DNA of 64,000 nt, taken from the NCBI RefSeq assembly GCF_900107235.1, contig NZ_FNPF01000009.1, positions 1 through 64,000 of the forward strand, read 5' to 3'. Made by a program: the position numbers and the translations under genes. This DNA comes from Citreimonas salinaria (lineage in GTDB: Bacteria; Pseudomonadota; Alphaproteobacteria; Rhodobacterales; Rhodobacteraceae). The notes below the pieces were generated by a model. It saw only the letters and a list, made by a program, of their open reading frames with translations. It did not search any database and had not been told where the DNA came from. Positions 7,404 to 16,713 of the stretch are shown piece after piece; within the stretch, counting starts at the first letter, position 1; each line of letters begins with the position of its first letter.

Positions 7404-10400
7404 ATGGCAAACGGCGGGCTACCGAAAAATGACGATCTGGCCGAACGGCCTTGGCATGCGGTCCCCGGTGACGAGGCGGTCGACGACCTGGGCAGCGATC
7501 GGGACAAGGGGCTGAGCGACCGCGAGGCCGAGCGGCGGCACGACGAATACGGCTCGAACAAGTTGCCGGAACGCCAGCGCGAGACGCTGTTCCAGACTTT
7601 CCTTCGGCAGTTCAAGGATCCGCTGATCTACATCCTGCTCGCCGCAGGTCTCGTGTCGCTCGCCATCGGCAATTTCGAGGATGCGGCTTTCATCTTCGCA
7701 GTGCTGTTGTTCAACGCCGGTCTCGGCACCTATCAGGAATACAAGGCCGAAAGCGCCGCGCAGTCGCTGCAGCAGGTCATGCGGATCACCGCGCAGGTGA
7801 CGCGCGAGGGCGAGAAGGAGGAGGTCGACAGCACCGACCTCGTCCCTGGCGACATCGTGTCGATCAAGTCCGGCGCCTCGGTTCCCGCCGACATCCGCCT
7901 GCTGAAGTCGCAGAATCTGCTGGTGGACGAGTCGCTTCTGACCGGCGAATCCACGCAGGTTGAAAAGCGGGCGCAGGCCCAACTCGATCCTGACACATCA
8001 CTCGGCGACCGCACGACCCTGCTGCATGCCGGCAGCAACGTCACCAGCGGTCGTGGCACCGGGGTCGTCTGCCGCACCGGCACCATGACCGAAATCGGGC
8101 GTATCGCAAAGTCGCTGACCGAAGAAGAGCAGGTGCCGCCGCTGGTCCTGCGGGTGCGGCGCTTCACGCGGGTGATCGCCGTCGGTGTCCTCGTCATCAT
8201 CGTTGTTCTGGGCTTGCTGCAGGCGCTGCGCGGCGACGACCTGACCGAAATCTTCTTCCTGGCCGTTGCGCTCGCCGTCTCGGCCATTCCCGCGGGTCTG
8301 CCGGTGGCGATCACCGTGGCGATTTCCATCGGCTCGAACCGGATGGCCAAGCGCAACGTCATCGTGCGCAAGCTGCCGGCGGTCGAGGGGCTGGGCGCCT
8401 GCACCCTGATCGCGAGCGACAAGACCGGCACGCTGACTGAGAACAAGCTGACCGCGAATCGTATCCGTCCGCTCGAGGGTGAGGACGTCGATGTCAGCGG
8501 CGCGGGCTACGAGCCGGACGGCGATTTCACCCGCGACAGCGAGATCTTGGACCCTGAGCAGGAGGAGTGGCTGCGGGATATCGCGATAACCGGCGCGCTC
8601 TGCAACGAGGCCGAGTACGACGTCGAGGACGGCGAGGTACGCGCCAGCGGCGATACCGTCGACGTGGCCTTCCTCGTCCTCGCGCGCAAGCTGGGCCTGT
8701 CGCGTGAGGAACTTCTGGAGCAGCACCCGGAAGTCGGCGGCATCCCCTTTGAGTCCGAGCGCCGCTTCGCCGCCACCTTCAACCGGCACGACGACAGGAT
8801 CGTCGCGCACGTCAAGGGCGCGGCGCAGACGCTTGCCGAAATGTGCGGCGTTGATGTTGAGACGGTGCGCGAGCGCGAGGTGGCGTTGGCTGGCGACGGC
8901 TACCGCGTTCTTGGCGCAGCCGCCGGCGAGGTGGACGAGGCGACGGCGGAGAAGGCCGACCCGGACGCGCTCGCCGGCCTCCGGTTTCAAGGACTCGTCG
9001 GCCTCATCGACCCGGTGCGCAAGGAGGTTCCGGGCGCCGTGGATGCGTGCCATGACGCCGGCGTCGAGGTGCGTATGGTGACGGGCGACCATCCGGGCAC
9101 CGCGCTCGCCATCGGGCGACAGCTTCACATCGCCGACGACGAGGGCACGGTCGTAACAGGAAATGAAATCGGACGGCGCGAGGAAGGCGGCAGCGGCACC
9201 GCGAGCGAGACGATCAGAAAGGCGGCAATCTATGCCCGCGTCGAGCCGCGGCAGAAGACGACGATCATAGATACGCTGCAGGATGCGGGTCACGTCGTCG
9301 CCGTCACCGGCGACGGCGTGAACGACGCACCGGCGCTGCGCGCGGCGCATATCGGCGTGGCCATGGGCGAAGGTGGGACAGATGTCGCGCGCAACGCCGC
9401 CGACCTGATCCTGACCGACGACAACTTCGCCTCGATCGTCAACGGGATCGAGGAAGGCCGCATCGCCTATGACAATGTCCGCAAGGTAGTCTGGTTGCTG
9501 ATTTCGACCGGCGTGGCGGAGCTTGTGCTGTTCACGCTGTCGGTGATCTTCAATACGCCCCTGCCACTGACGCCGGTGCAGCTTCTTTGGTTGAACCTGG
9601 TGACCAACGGCATTCAGGACGTCGCGCTGGCCTTCGAGAAGGGCGAGCCGGGCGTTCTGAAGCGGCGGCCGCGCGACCCCGACGAGCGGATCTTCAACCG
9701 GCTGATGATCGAGGAGGTGCTGACTTCCGGCCTTTACATGGGGTTCGTCGGCTTCGGCGTGTTCTGGTTCCTGACCGCCGAGATGAATTACGAGACGTTC
9801 GACGCGCGGAACCTGCTGCTTCTACTGCTGGTGCTGTTCGAGAATGTACACGCCTTCAACGTGCGGTCCGAGACACGCTCGGCCTTCCGCATCCCGCTCA
9901 GCGCCAACTGGCTTCTGGTAGGGGCAGTTGTGGTGTCGCAGGGGGTTCACATCGTTTCAATGTTCATCCCCGGCTGGAGCGGCGTGCTGGAGATTCAGCC
10001 GGTGGCCTTCACGACGTGGGCGATCCTGCTTACCATCACGCTCAGCAAGTTCCTGATCGTCGAGGCCTACAAGGCCTTCCGCGGCCGCGCCTTGGCCGAA
10101 CGGATCTACCAGAAACCCGCGCGCGCCAGGAAGGCCGGCGACGGTGGCGAGGGGGACCAGGGGCAGACGGTGGACCACGCCAGGAGCGCCGATTTCGCCA
10201 AGCGCGCCGAGTTCGCCAAATCTGCCGAGTACGCGGAGAAGATCGTCCGCCCCGAGGACCGGAAGGAAGAAGAAGAAGGGCAAGACCAGGAAGACAAGCG
10301 CAAAAAGGTGACGGCCGAGAAGAAGAGTCAAGACAGGGACTTTGAGCCCGAGGAAGAAAACGAAAAGGCCGAAGAGTGGGGCGAAGAGGGCGGGGATGCC

Positions 10401-10502
10401 GGAGAGAAGGACGAAGACGAGGGGCCCGAAGGGAAGCGCCGTAGCCGAGCTTCGGGCCGGGTGGACGAGGGCGCAAACGGCCCTGACGAGGAAAAGGAGT
10501 GA
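7404..10502 (+). CDS. P-type cation ATPase with atypical ion site and charged C-terminal tail
   Basis: A 1032-residue P2-type ATPase. Seen in order are the N-terminal cation-ATPase domain, the actuator loop with LLTGES, the phosphorylation motif SDKTGTLT (about residue 338), the nucleotide domain and the hinge [21 protein letters not shown]. Two cation-site positions differ from calcium pumps: helix 4 reads AIPAGLP where most P2 pumps have PEGLP, and helix 6 reads NLVTNG where calcium pumps have NLVTDG. The last 130 or so residues are a hydrophilic, Glu/Lys-rich tail containing three imperfect repeats (SADFAK, AEFAK, SAEYAEK), probably coiled or disordered. The ion is therefore unclear. The stop overlaps the leader of the PEP synthase gene, so the two are co-transcribed. 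Confidence 0.88.
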   Translation: MANGGLPKNDDLAERPWHAVPGDEAVDDLGSDRDKGLSDREAERRHDEYGSNKLPERQRETLFQTFLRQFKDPLIYILLAAGLVSLAIGNFEDAAFIFAVLLFNAGLGTYQEYKAESAAQSLQQVMRITAQVTREGEKEEVDSTDLVPGDIVSIKSGASVPADIRLLKSQNLLVDESLLTGESTQVEKRAQAQLDPDTSLGDRTTLLHAGSNVTSGRGTGVVCRTGTMTEIGRIAKSLTEEEQVPPLVLRVRRFTRVIAVGVLVIIVVLGLLQALRGDDLTEIFFLAVALAVSAIPAGLPVAITVAISIGSNRMAKRNVIVRKLPAVEGLGACTLIASDKTGTLTENKLTANRIRPLEGEDVDVSGAGYEPDGDFTRDSEILDPEQEEWLRDIAITGALCNEAEYDVEDGEVRASGDTVDVAFLVLARKLGLSREELLEQHPEVGGIPFESERRFAATFNRHDDRIVAHVKGAAQTLAEMCGVDVETVREREVALAGDGYRVLGAAAGEVDEATAEKADPDALAGLRFQGLVGLIDPVRKEVPGAVDACHDAGVEVRMVTGDHPGTALAIGRQLHIADDEGTVVTGNEIGRREEGGSGTASETIRKAAIYARVEPRQKTTIIDTLQDAGHVVAVTGDGVNDAPALRAAHIGVAMGEGGTDVARNAADLILTDDNFASIVNGIEEGRIAYDNVRKVVWLLISTGVAELVLFTLSVIFNTPLPLTPVQLLWLNLVTNGIQDVALAFEKGEPGVLKRRPRDPDERIFNRLMIEEVLTSGLYMGFVGFGVFWFLTAEMNYETFDARNLLLLLLVLFENVHAFNVRSETRSAFRIPLSANWLLVGAVVVSQGVHIVSMFIPGWSGVLEIQPVAFTTWAILLTITLSKFLIVEAYKAFRGRALAERIYQKPARARKAGDGGEGDQGQTVDHARSADFAKRAEFAKSAEYAEKIVRPEDRKEEEEGQDQEDKRKKVTAEKKSQDRDFEPEEENEKAEEWGEEGGDAGEKDEDEGPEGKRRSRASGRVDEGANGPDEEKE

Positions 10503-10507
10503 CAATC

Positions 10508-12910
10508 ATGAACAGCGATGACGTGTACGTGCGCGAATTCGCCGATCTGGGGCGCCGCGACGGAGCAATCGTCGGGGGCAAGAACGCCTCTCTCGGTGAG
10601 ATGATCGGGAACCTGCACGAGCTCGGCGTGCGCGTGCCCTCGGGCTTCGCCACCACCGCCGATGCCTATTGGCGGTTCATCGACGACAACGACTTGCGGC
10701 AGAAGCTTGCGGATGAACTTGGCAAGCTAAAAGACGACCGCAGCAACCTTGCCGATGTGGGCGAGGCGGTGCGCGGGCACATCCTTGGCGGCACGATGCC
10801 GGGGCCGGTCGAGGCGGCGATCCGCCAGGCCTACAGTGATCTTGCCGCGCGGCTGGAGCGCGATGATCTCGACGTCGCCGTCCGCAGTTCGGCCACGGCG
10901 GAGGATCTGCCGGAAGCCAGTTTCGCCGGACAGCTCGAGACGTTCCTCAATATCCGCGGCGAAAAGGCGGTGATCGACGCGGTCAGGCGCTGCTTCGCCT
11001 CGCTCTTCACCGACCGCGCGATCGCTTACCGCGAGAACAACGGCTTTGATCACATGGACATCGCGCTGTCCGCCGGCGTGCAGCAGATGGCGCGCTCCGA
11101 TCTCGCGGGATCGGGCGTGATGTTCTCCATCGACACCGAGACGGGCTTTCCCCGCACGGTGCTTATCACCGGCGCATGGGGGCTGGGCGAGACCGTCGTG
11201 CAGGGCCAGGTCGATCCCGACGAGTACCACGTCTTCAAGCCGCTTCTGGACAGCGCCGGCGCACGCCCGATCGTAGAGAAGGTGCTCGGGCGAAAGCGTC
11301 AGAAGATGGTCTATGCCAGCGGCAACTCGCAGACCAAGGTTGTCGACACGAGCGAGGAGGAGCGGTCGCGCTTCGTGCTCAATGATGACGAGGTGCTGCA
11401 GCTCGGGCGCTGGGCGAAGGCTATCGAGGACCATTACGGCCAGCCGATGGACATGGAATGGGCCAAGGACGGCGAGACGGAGGAGCTTTTCGTCGTGCAG
11501 GCCAGGCCCGAAACGGTCCAGTCCCGGAAGGAAACCGGCGTCCTGAAGGCGTACAGCCTGAACGAGGAGGGCAGGGAACTGGTGCGGGGCCTCGCGATCG
11601 GCGACTCCATCTCGACCGGCAAGGTGCTGCGCCTGGAAAGTCCCGACGAGATCGAGCGCTTCGAGGATGGCGCGGTCCTGGTCACGGGAATGACCGATCC
11701 CGACTGGGTGCCGATCATGAAGAAGGCCTCGGCCATTGTCACCGATCACGGCGGGCGCACGAGCCATGCCGCGATCGTCAGCCGGGAGATGGGACTGACC
11801 GCCATCGTGGGCGCCGGGGATGCCACGGACAAGCTCAAGGACGGCCAAGAGGTCACCGTGTCCTGCGCGGAAGGCGACGAGGGTGTGGTCTATGACGGCG
11901 TGCTCGGGTTCGAGGAGCGAGAGATCGAGCTTGGCGACGTCCCCGAGACGCGCACTCGCGTGATGGTCAACCTAGCCAATCCCGCCGCCGCCTATCGCTG
12001 GTGGCGCCTGCCGACGGACGGCGTGGGCCTCGCGCGGATGGAGTTCATCATCGGGAACATGATCCGAATCCATCCGATGGCGCTGGTGCGCTACGGCGAC
12101 CTCGAGGACAAGAAGGCCAAGGCCCTCATCGACGAATTGACGCGGGCCTACGAGGACAAGGCGGAATATTTCGTCGACACGCTGGCGCGCGGCGTGGCGC
12201 GGATCGCCTCGGCGCATTACCCCGACCCGGTCGTCGTGCGGATGAGCGACTTCAAGACCAACGAATACGCCGAGCTGATCGGTGGTGCGAACTTCGAACC
12301 GGAAGAAGAGAACCCGATGCTTGGTTGGCGCGGTGCCTCGCGCTACTACGACAAGGCCTATCGCGAGGGTTTCGCGCTGGAATGCCGCGCCCTGCGCCGC
12401 GCACGCGAGGAAATCGGTCTCGACAACATCATTATGATGATTCCGTTCTGCCGCACTCTGGGAGAGGCGGACCGGGTGCTCGAGACGCTGGCCGAAGAGG
12501 GGCTGGTGCGCGGCAAGGCCGGGCTTTCGATCTATGTCATGGCCGAAATACCCGCGAATGTCCTGCTCGCTGACGAGTTTGCGAAGCGTTTCGACGGATT
12601 TTCCATCGGCTCCAACGACCTCACGCAGCTCGTCCTCGGTGTCGACCGCGACAGCGACCGGCTGCGCCACCTCTTCGACGAGCAGGACCCGGCGGTGAAG
12701 GCGGCAATCGCCGATCTTCTCGCCAAGGCGAACCGCGCAGGCGTCCACACCGGCATCTGTGGACAGGCACCAAGCGACCACCCGGAATTCGCGCGGTTCC
12801 TCGTTCGCCAGGGCATCGGCTCGATTTCGGTCAGTCCGGACAGCTTTCTGCAGGTCAAGCAGCAGATCGCCGAGGCCGAACGCAAACAGGATCAGGAGAG
12901 AAAGCCATGA
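10508..12910 (+). CDS. ppsA: Phosphoenolpyruvate synthase (pyruvate, water dikinase)
   Basis: An 800-residue three-domain enzyme interconverting pyruvate + ATP and PEP + AMP + phosphate. The N-terminal ATP-grasp domain starts LGGRDG-like with VGGKNASLGEM and has VRSSATAEDLPEASFAGQ. The phosphohistidine swivel domain carries GGRTSHAAIVSREMG at about residue 416. The C-terminal TIM barrel ends with the catalytic-cysteine motif TGICGQAPSDHPEFA. I use the ATG at 10508: AAGGAG at 10494-10499 is spaced 8 bases from it, whereas the GTG at 10499 overlaps that site. The last codons overlap the downstream dehydrogenase (ATGA), so both are translated together. In this setting it may run towards pyruvate during fermentation or towards PEP in gluconeogenesis. 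Confidence 0.93.
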   Translation: MNSDDVYVREFADLGRRDGAIVGGKNASLGEMIGNLHELGVRVPSGFATTADAYWRFIDDNDLRQKLADELGKLKDDRSNLADVGEAVRGHILGGTMPGPVEAAIRQAYSDLAARLERDDLDVAVRSSATAEDLPEASFAGQLETFLNIRGEKAVIDAVRRCFASLFTDRAIAYRENNGFDHMDIALSAGVQQMARSDLAGSGVMFSIDTETGFPRTVLITGAWGLGETVVQGQVDPDEYHVFKPLLDSAGARPIVEKVLGRKRQKMVYASGNSQTKVVDTSEEERSRFVLNDDEVLQLGRWAKAIEDHYGQPMDMEWAKDGETEELFVVQARPETVQSRKETGVLKAYSLNEEGRELVRGLAIGDSISTGKVLRLESPDEIERFEDGAVLVTGMTDPDWVPIMKKASAIVTDHGGRTSHAAIVSREMGLTAIVGAGDATDKLKDGQEVTVSCAEGDEGVVYDGVLGFEEREIELGDVPETRTRVMVNLANPAAAYRWWRLPTDGVGLARMEFIIGNMIRIHPMALVRYGDLEDKKAKALIDELTRAYEDKAEYFVDTLARGVARIASAHYPDPVVVRMSDFKTNEYAELIGGANFEPEEENPMLGWRGASRYYDKAYREGFALECRALRRAREEIGLDNIIMMIPFCRTLGEADRVLETLAEEGLVRGKAGLSIYVMAEIPANVLLADEFAKRFDGFSIGSNDLTQLVLGVDRDSDRLRHLFDEQDPAVKAAIADLLAKANRAGVHTGICGQAPSDHPEFARFLVRQGIGSISVSPDSFLQVKQQIAEAERKQDQERKP

Positions 12911-13911
12911 AGATCGTCATCTTCGACGTCGAACCATGGGAGACCGAAGTCTTCGGAACGCTGGAAGCGGACCACGATCTTGCTTTCGAGGAGGGGCCGC
13001 TCGACGCTGACTCGGCCGAGAAGCACAGCGACGCTGACGTCATCTCGGCTTTCATCTATTCGGATCACTCGAGCGAGGTGCTGAGAAAGTTCGACGACCT
13101 CAAGTTCGTCGCCACCCGCTCCACCGGCTTCGACCACATAGACATGGACTGGTGCCGCGAGAACGACGTGACCGTCTCGAACGTCCCGACCTACGGCAAG
13201 AATACCGTGGCCGAGCACGTCTTCGCCCTGCTGCTGGCGATCAGCCACAAGGTAGTGGAGGCCGTCGACCGCACCCGGCGCGGCGACTTCACGCAGGCGG
13301 GCCTGCAGGGCTTCGACCTGATGGGGCAAACGATGGGCGTCATCGGCACCGGCGACATCGGCACCCACACCGCCCGCATCGCCCGAGGTTTTCAGATGGA
13401 GGTGCTCGCCTTCGACGTGAACCCGCGCAACGACATCGCAGACGAGCTCGGTTTCTCCTACGTCGAGATGGACGAGCTGCTGCAGAAGTCCGACATCATC
13501 TCGCTCCACGTGCCCGGCAACGAAAAAACCAAGGGCCTGATCGACAAGAGCGCGTTCGGCAAGATGAAGGACGGCGCGATCCTAATCAATACAGCCCGCG
13601 GCCCGGTTGTGGACACCGACGCCCTGCTCGAGGCGCTGTCGAGCGGCAAGCTGCGCGCAGCCGGTCTCGACGTTCTGCCGGAGGAGCCCGTGGTCCGCGA
13701 GGAAGCCGAATTGCTTCGGGCCTACTTCAGTCGCGAACACGACCTCGACACGCTGCTTGCAGACCACATTCTGCTGCGTCTGCGCAACGTCGTCATCACG
13801 CCGCACACCGGCTTCAACACCCGCCAGGCGGTGCAGCGCATCCTCGACACGACGCGCGAGAACATCGAGGGCTTCATCGTGGGCAAGCCTCCAAACGTGG
13901 TTTCATCCTGA
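12907..13911 (+). CDS. D-isomer specific 2-hydroxyacid dehydrogenase, D-lactate type
   Basis: A 334-residue NAD-dependent dehydrogenase. The substrate domain has STGFDHIDMDWC and PTYGKNTVAEHVFALLL. The Rossmann motif is GVIGTGDIGTHTARIA (about residues 140-156). Catalytic residues lie in INTARGPVVDTDAL (Arg), the LDVLPEEP region (Glu) and the TPHTGFNTRQAVQ motif (His). The extra 20-residue segment before the catalytic histidine (AYFSREHDLDTLLADHILL) is the pattern of the D-lactate dehydrogenase (LdhA-like) branch. Its start overlaps the ppsA stop by 4 bases, giving a pyruvate to lactate step directly coupled to PEP/pyruvate conversion. The exact substrate is inferred. Confidence 0.85.
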   Translation: MKIVIFDVEPWETEVFGTLEADHDLAFEEGPLDADSAEKHSDADVISAFIYSDHSSEVLRKFDDLKFVATRSTGFDHIDMDWCRENDVTVSNVPTYGKNTVAEHVFALLLAISHKVVEAVDRTRRGDFTQAGLQGFDLMGQTMGVIGTGDIGTHTARIARGFQMEVLAFDVNPRNDIADELGFSYVEMDELLQKSDIISLHVPGNEKTKGLIDKSAFGKMKDGAILINTARGPVVDTDALLEALSSGKLRAAGLDVLPEEPVVREEAELLRAYFSREHDLDTLLADHILLRLRNVVITPHTGFNTRQAVQRILDTTRENIEGFIVGKPPNVVSS

Positions 13912-13953
13912 GCACCAGCAGAACCGATCGGCAAATCCAGCGAGGCGCAAGAG

Positions 13954-16662
13954 ATGGTGGAAGTCTACAACCAGTCGAGCGACGAGGTCCTCGGGGCGCA
14001 GGCAGTCGACGCGGACACGGGTCTCTCCAACTCCGAGGCAAAGAGCCGCCTCGAGGAATATGGCGAGAACCGGCTCGATGAAGCCGAGCGGCGCAGCGGC
14101 TGGCGGATCTTCGTCGAGCAGTTCAAGAGCCTGATCTTCGGCATCCTTTTCGGGGCGGCGGCCCTGTCCTTCGCCTTCCAGGAGGTGGTGCAGGGCATCG
14201 CGATCCTGATCGCCATTCTCATCAACGCCGCCATCGGGTTCTTCACCGAGCTGCGCGCGACCCGCTCGATGGAGGCGCTGCGCGAGATGGAGCGCGTCTC
14301 GGCGCGGGTGCTTCGCGATGGCGAGGAGCGCGAAACGGACGCGGCCGAACTGGTTCCTGGCGACATCGTCCTGATCGAGGCGGGCGAAGTCGTGCCGGCC
14401 GACCTGCGCCTTGTCCGTGCTTACAACCTGCGCATGAACGAATCCGCCCTGACCGGCGAGTCGGTACCGCAAGGCAAGACGACCGACCCGATCGAAGGCG
14501 ATGTCGAGGTCGCCGAGCGCGACAACATCGCCTTCAAGGGCACGTCCGTCAGCAACGGAAGCGGCCGTGGCGTTGTCGTGGCAACCGGCATGGAGACCGA
14601 GCTTGGCCACATCTCGCGCCTCGCCGAGGAGGCCGAGGAGGAGGAGACGCCACTGGAAAAGCGGCTCGACCGGCTTTCGCGGCGGCTGCTCGTGGTGATC
14701 GTGATTGTGGCGGCGCTGGTCTCGGTCGTGGGCATCGTCGCCGGGCGCGATCTTTTCATGATGGTCGAGACGGGCGTCGCGCTGATCGTCGCGGCGGTGC
14801 CCGAGGGGCTGCCCATCGTCGCCAGCATCGCGCTTGCGCGCGGCATGTGGCGGCTGGCCGAACGGAACGCCCTGATCGAGCGGCTATCGGCGGTCGAGAC
14901 GCTCGGCGCGACCAACGTCATCTGTTCGGACAAGACGGGCACGCTGACCGAGAACCGCATGACGCTGGCGCGCCTCGCGCTACCCGAAGGCGACGTCGAA
15001 GTGCCGTCCGGAAACGAAGGCAACTTCCGCCTGGACGGCGAAGAGATCGATCCGAAGCTGCAATTTGCAGTCCGGCGCGCCCTGGAGGTCGGCGTGCTGT
15101 GCAACTCCGCGAGCCTTGAGGCGCCGGATGCGGACAAGCGCGGAACCGGAGATCCGATGGAGGTCGCGCTGCTGGTGGGCGGCAGCCGCGCAGGCCTGAT
15201 GCGCGACGAACTTCTCGAGGAGCACGAGGAGGTGCATCGCGAGGAATTCGACCCCGCAGTCAAGATGATGGCCACCTACCACGAGGACGAGGACGGCATC
15301 CGCGTCGCCGTGAAGGGCGCGCCCGAAGCCGTGCTCGAGGTCTGCACGCATGTCTTTCAGGGAAAGAACCGGCGCAAGCTCGACGACGACGCCCGCGACG
15401 CCTGGCTTGAACGCAACGAAACCACGACTGCCGATGGTCTGCGGGCGCTGGCGCTGGCCGAAAAGACCGCCGGCAGCAAGGACGAAGACCCCTACGAGGG
15501 CCTGACGCTGATCGGCCTCGTGGGCCTACTGGACCCGCCGCGGGAAGAGGTGCGCGATGCGGTACAGGCATGTCGCAAGGCCGGCATCCAGGCGGTCATG
15601 GTAACGGGCGACCAACCCTCGACCGCGCGCGCCATCGCCGAGGCCGTTGGTCTTGTCGACAAGGCGGACGACGCGCTGGTGATGATGGGCAAGGAAATGA
15701 AGCCGGCCCGGGAACTGTCGAAGAAGGAGAAGCGGCGCCTGCTCAAGACACCGATCTTCGCCCGCTTCGATCCCGAGCAGAAACTGGACCTGATCCAGAT
15801 CTATCAGGACGCCGGCAAGGTCGTGGCGATGACCGGCGACGGGGTCAACGACGCCCCCGCGCTGAAGAAGGCCGATATCGGCGTGGCGATGGGCCAGCGC
15901 GGCACCGAGGTCGCGCGCGAGGCGGCGGACATGGTTCTGCGTGACGACAGCTTCGCCAGCATCGTCGCGGCGATCCGCCAAGGGCGCACGATCTTCGGCA
16001 ACATCCGCAAGTTCGTCATCTACATGCTGTCGGGCAACACAGGCGAGATCATCGCCGTCTCACTCGTGGCGATGCTGAACGCGCCGCTGCCGCTGCTGCC
16101 GCTGCAGATCCTCTACATCAACATCGTCTCGGACGTGTTCCCGGCCCTCGCGATCGGCGTTGGGGAAAGCCGCGCAGACGTGATGAAGAACCCGCCGCGC
16201 GACCCGGAGGAGCCTATCCTGACCCGCTACCTCTGGGGCGTGATCGGCGCCTACGGCGCTCTGATCGCCCTCTCGGTGCTCGCGGTCTTCTGGTATGCCT
16301 TCCAGATCGGCCTCGGCGCCGACGAGGCGGTGACCATCTCGTTCCTGACCTTCGGCTTCGCGCGGCTCTGGCACGTCTTCAACATGCGCGATCCGGACTC
16401 GCCCATGTTCCGGAACGAGATCACGACCAACAAGTACATCTGGATCGCCATCGGCATCGGCGTCGTCCTGATGTTTGCCGCGGCGTACCTGCCGGTCCTG
16501 AGCCCCGTGCTCGGCACGGTGGCACCGAGCGGCGAAGGATGGGTGCTGGTCGCGGTGGGCAGCATAATCCCGCTGATCGTCGGGCAAATCGTCAAGCTGA
16601 AGTCGATCCGCCGGCTGCTGCCGCGCGAAAACAGGGAAGGGGTTTCGAAGTCCAAAGGGTGA
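13954..16662 (+). CDS. P-type cation-transporting ATPase, calcium-pump-like
   Basis: A 902-residue P2-type ATPase with LTGES in the actuator, helix 4 PEGLP (about residue 287), phosphorylation motif [12 protein letters not shown] (about 327), the ATP-binding [12 protein letters not shown] and hinge [21 protein letters not shown]. Helix 6 reads [12 protein letters not shown], keeping the Asn and Asp ligands of calcium-type pumps. It therefore has a conventional ion site, unlike the other ATPase at 7404-10502, and lacks that protein's charged tail. It follows the dehydrogenase by 42 bases on the same strand and probably ends the operon, with a hairpin just after the stop. Calcium or manganese export is the family expectation, unproven here. 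Confidence 0.9.
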   Translation: MVEVYNQSSDEVLGAQAVDADTGLSNSEAKSRLEEYGENRLDEAERRSGWRIFVEQFKSLIFGILFGAAALSFAFQEVVQGIAILIAILINAAIGFFTELRATRSMEALREMERVSARVLRDGEERETDAAELVPGDIVLIEAGEVVPADLRLVRAYNLRMNESALTGESVPQGKTTDPIEGDVEVAERDNIAFKGTSVSNGSGRGVVVATGMETELGHISRLAEEAEEEETPLEKRLDRLSRRLLVVIVIVAALVSVVGIVAGRDLFMMVETGVALIVAAVPEGLPIVASIALARGMWRLAERNALIERLSAVETLGATNVICSDKTGTLTENRMTLARLALPEGDVEVPSGNEGNFRLDGEEIDPKLQFAVRRALEVGVLCNSASLEAPDADKRGTGDPMEVALLVGGSRAGLMRDELLEEHEEVHREEFDPAVKMMATYHEDEDGIRVAVKGAPEAVLEVCTHVFQGKNRRKLDDDARDAWLERNETTTADGLRALALAEKTAGSKDEDPYEGLTLIGLVGLLDPPREEVRDAVQACRKAGIQAVMVTGDQPSTARAIAEAVGLVDKADDALVMMGKEMKPARELSKKEKRRLLKTPIFARFDPEQKLDLIQIYQDAGKVVAMTGDGVNDAPALKKADIGVAMGQRGTEVAREAADMVLRDDSFASIVAAIRQGRTIFGNIRKFVIYMLSGNTGEIIAVSLVAMLNAPLPLLPLQILYINIVSDVFPALAIGVGESRADVMKNPPRDPEEPILTRYLWGVIGAYGALIALSVLAVFWYAFQIGLGADEAVTISFLTFGFARLWHVFNMRDPDSPMFRNEITTNKYIWIAIGIGVVLMFAAAYLPVLSPVLGTVAPSGEGWVLVAVGSIIPLIVGQIVKLKSIRRLLPRENREGVSKSKG

Positions 16663-16679
16663 TCGACTGCGCGGGGATC

Positions 16680-16704
16680 AGGCCCGGGATGGCGCTGCGG
16701 GCCT
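16680..16704. terminator. Hairpin between convergent genes
   Basis: AGGCCCG at 16680-16686 and CGGGCCT at 16698-16704 form a perfect 7-bp stem with an 11-base loop in the 51-base gap between the convergent ATPase and GH65 genes. There is no T-run on either side, so it is at best a weak or Rho-assisted bidirectional terminator. Confidence 0.4.
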
Positions 16705-16713
16705 GCTCGTCTC

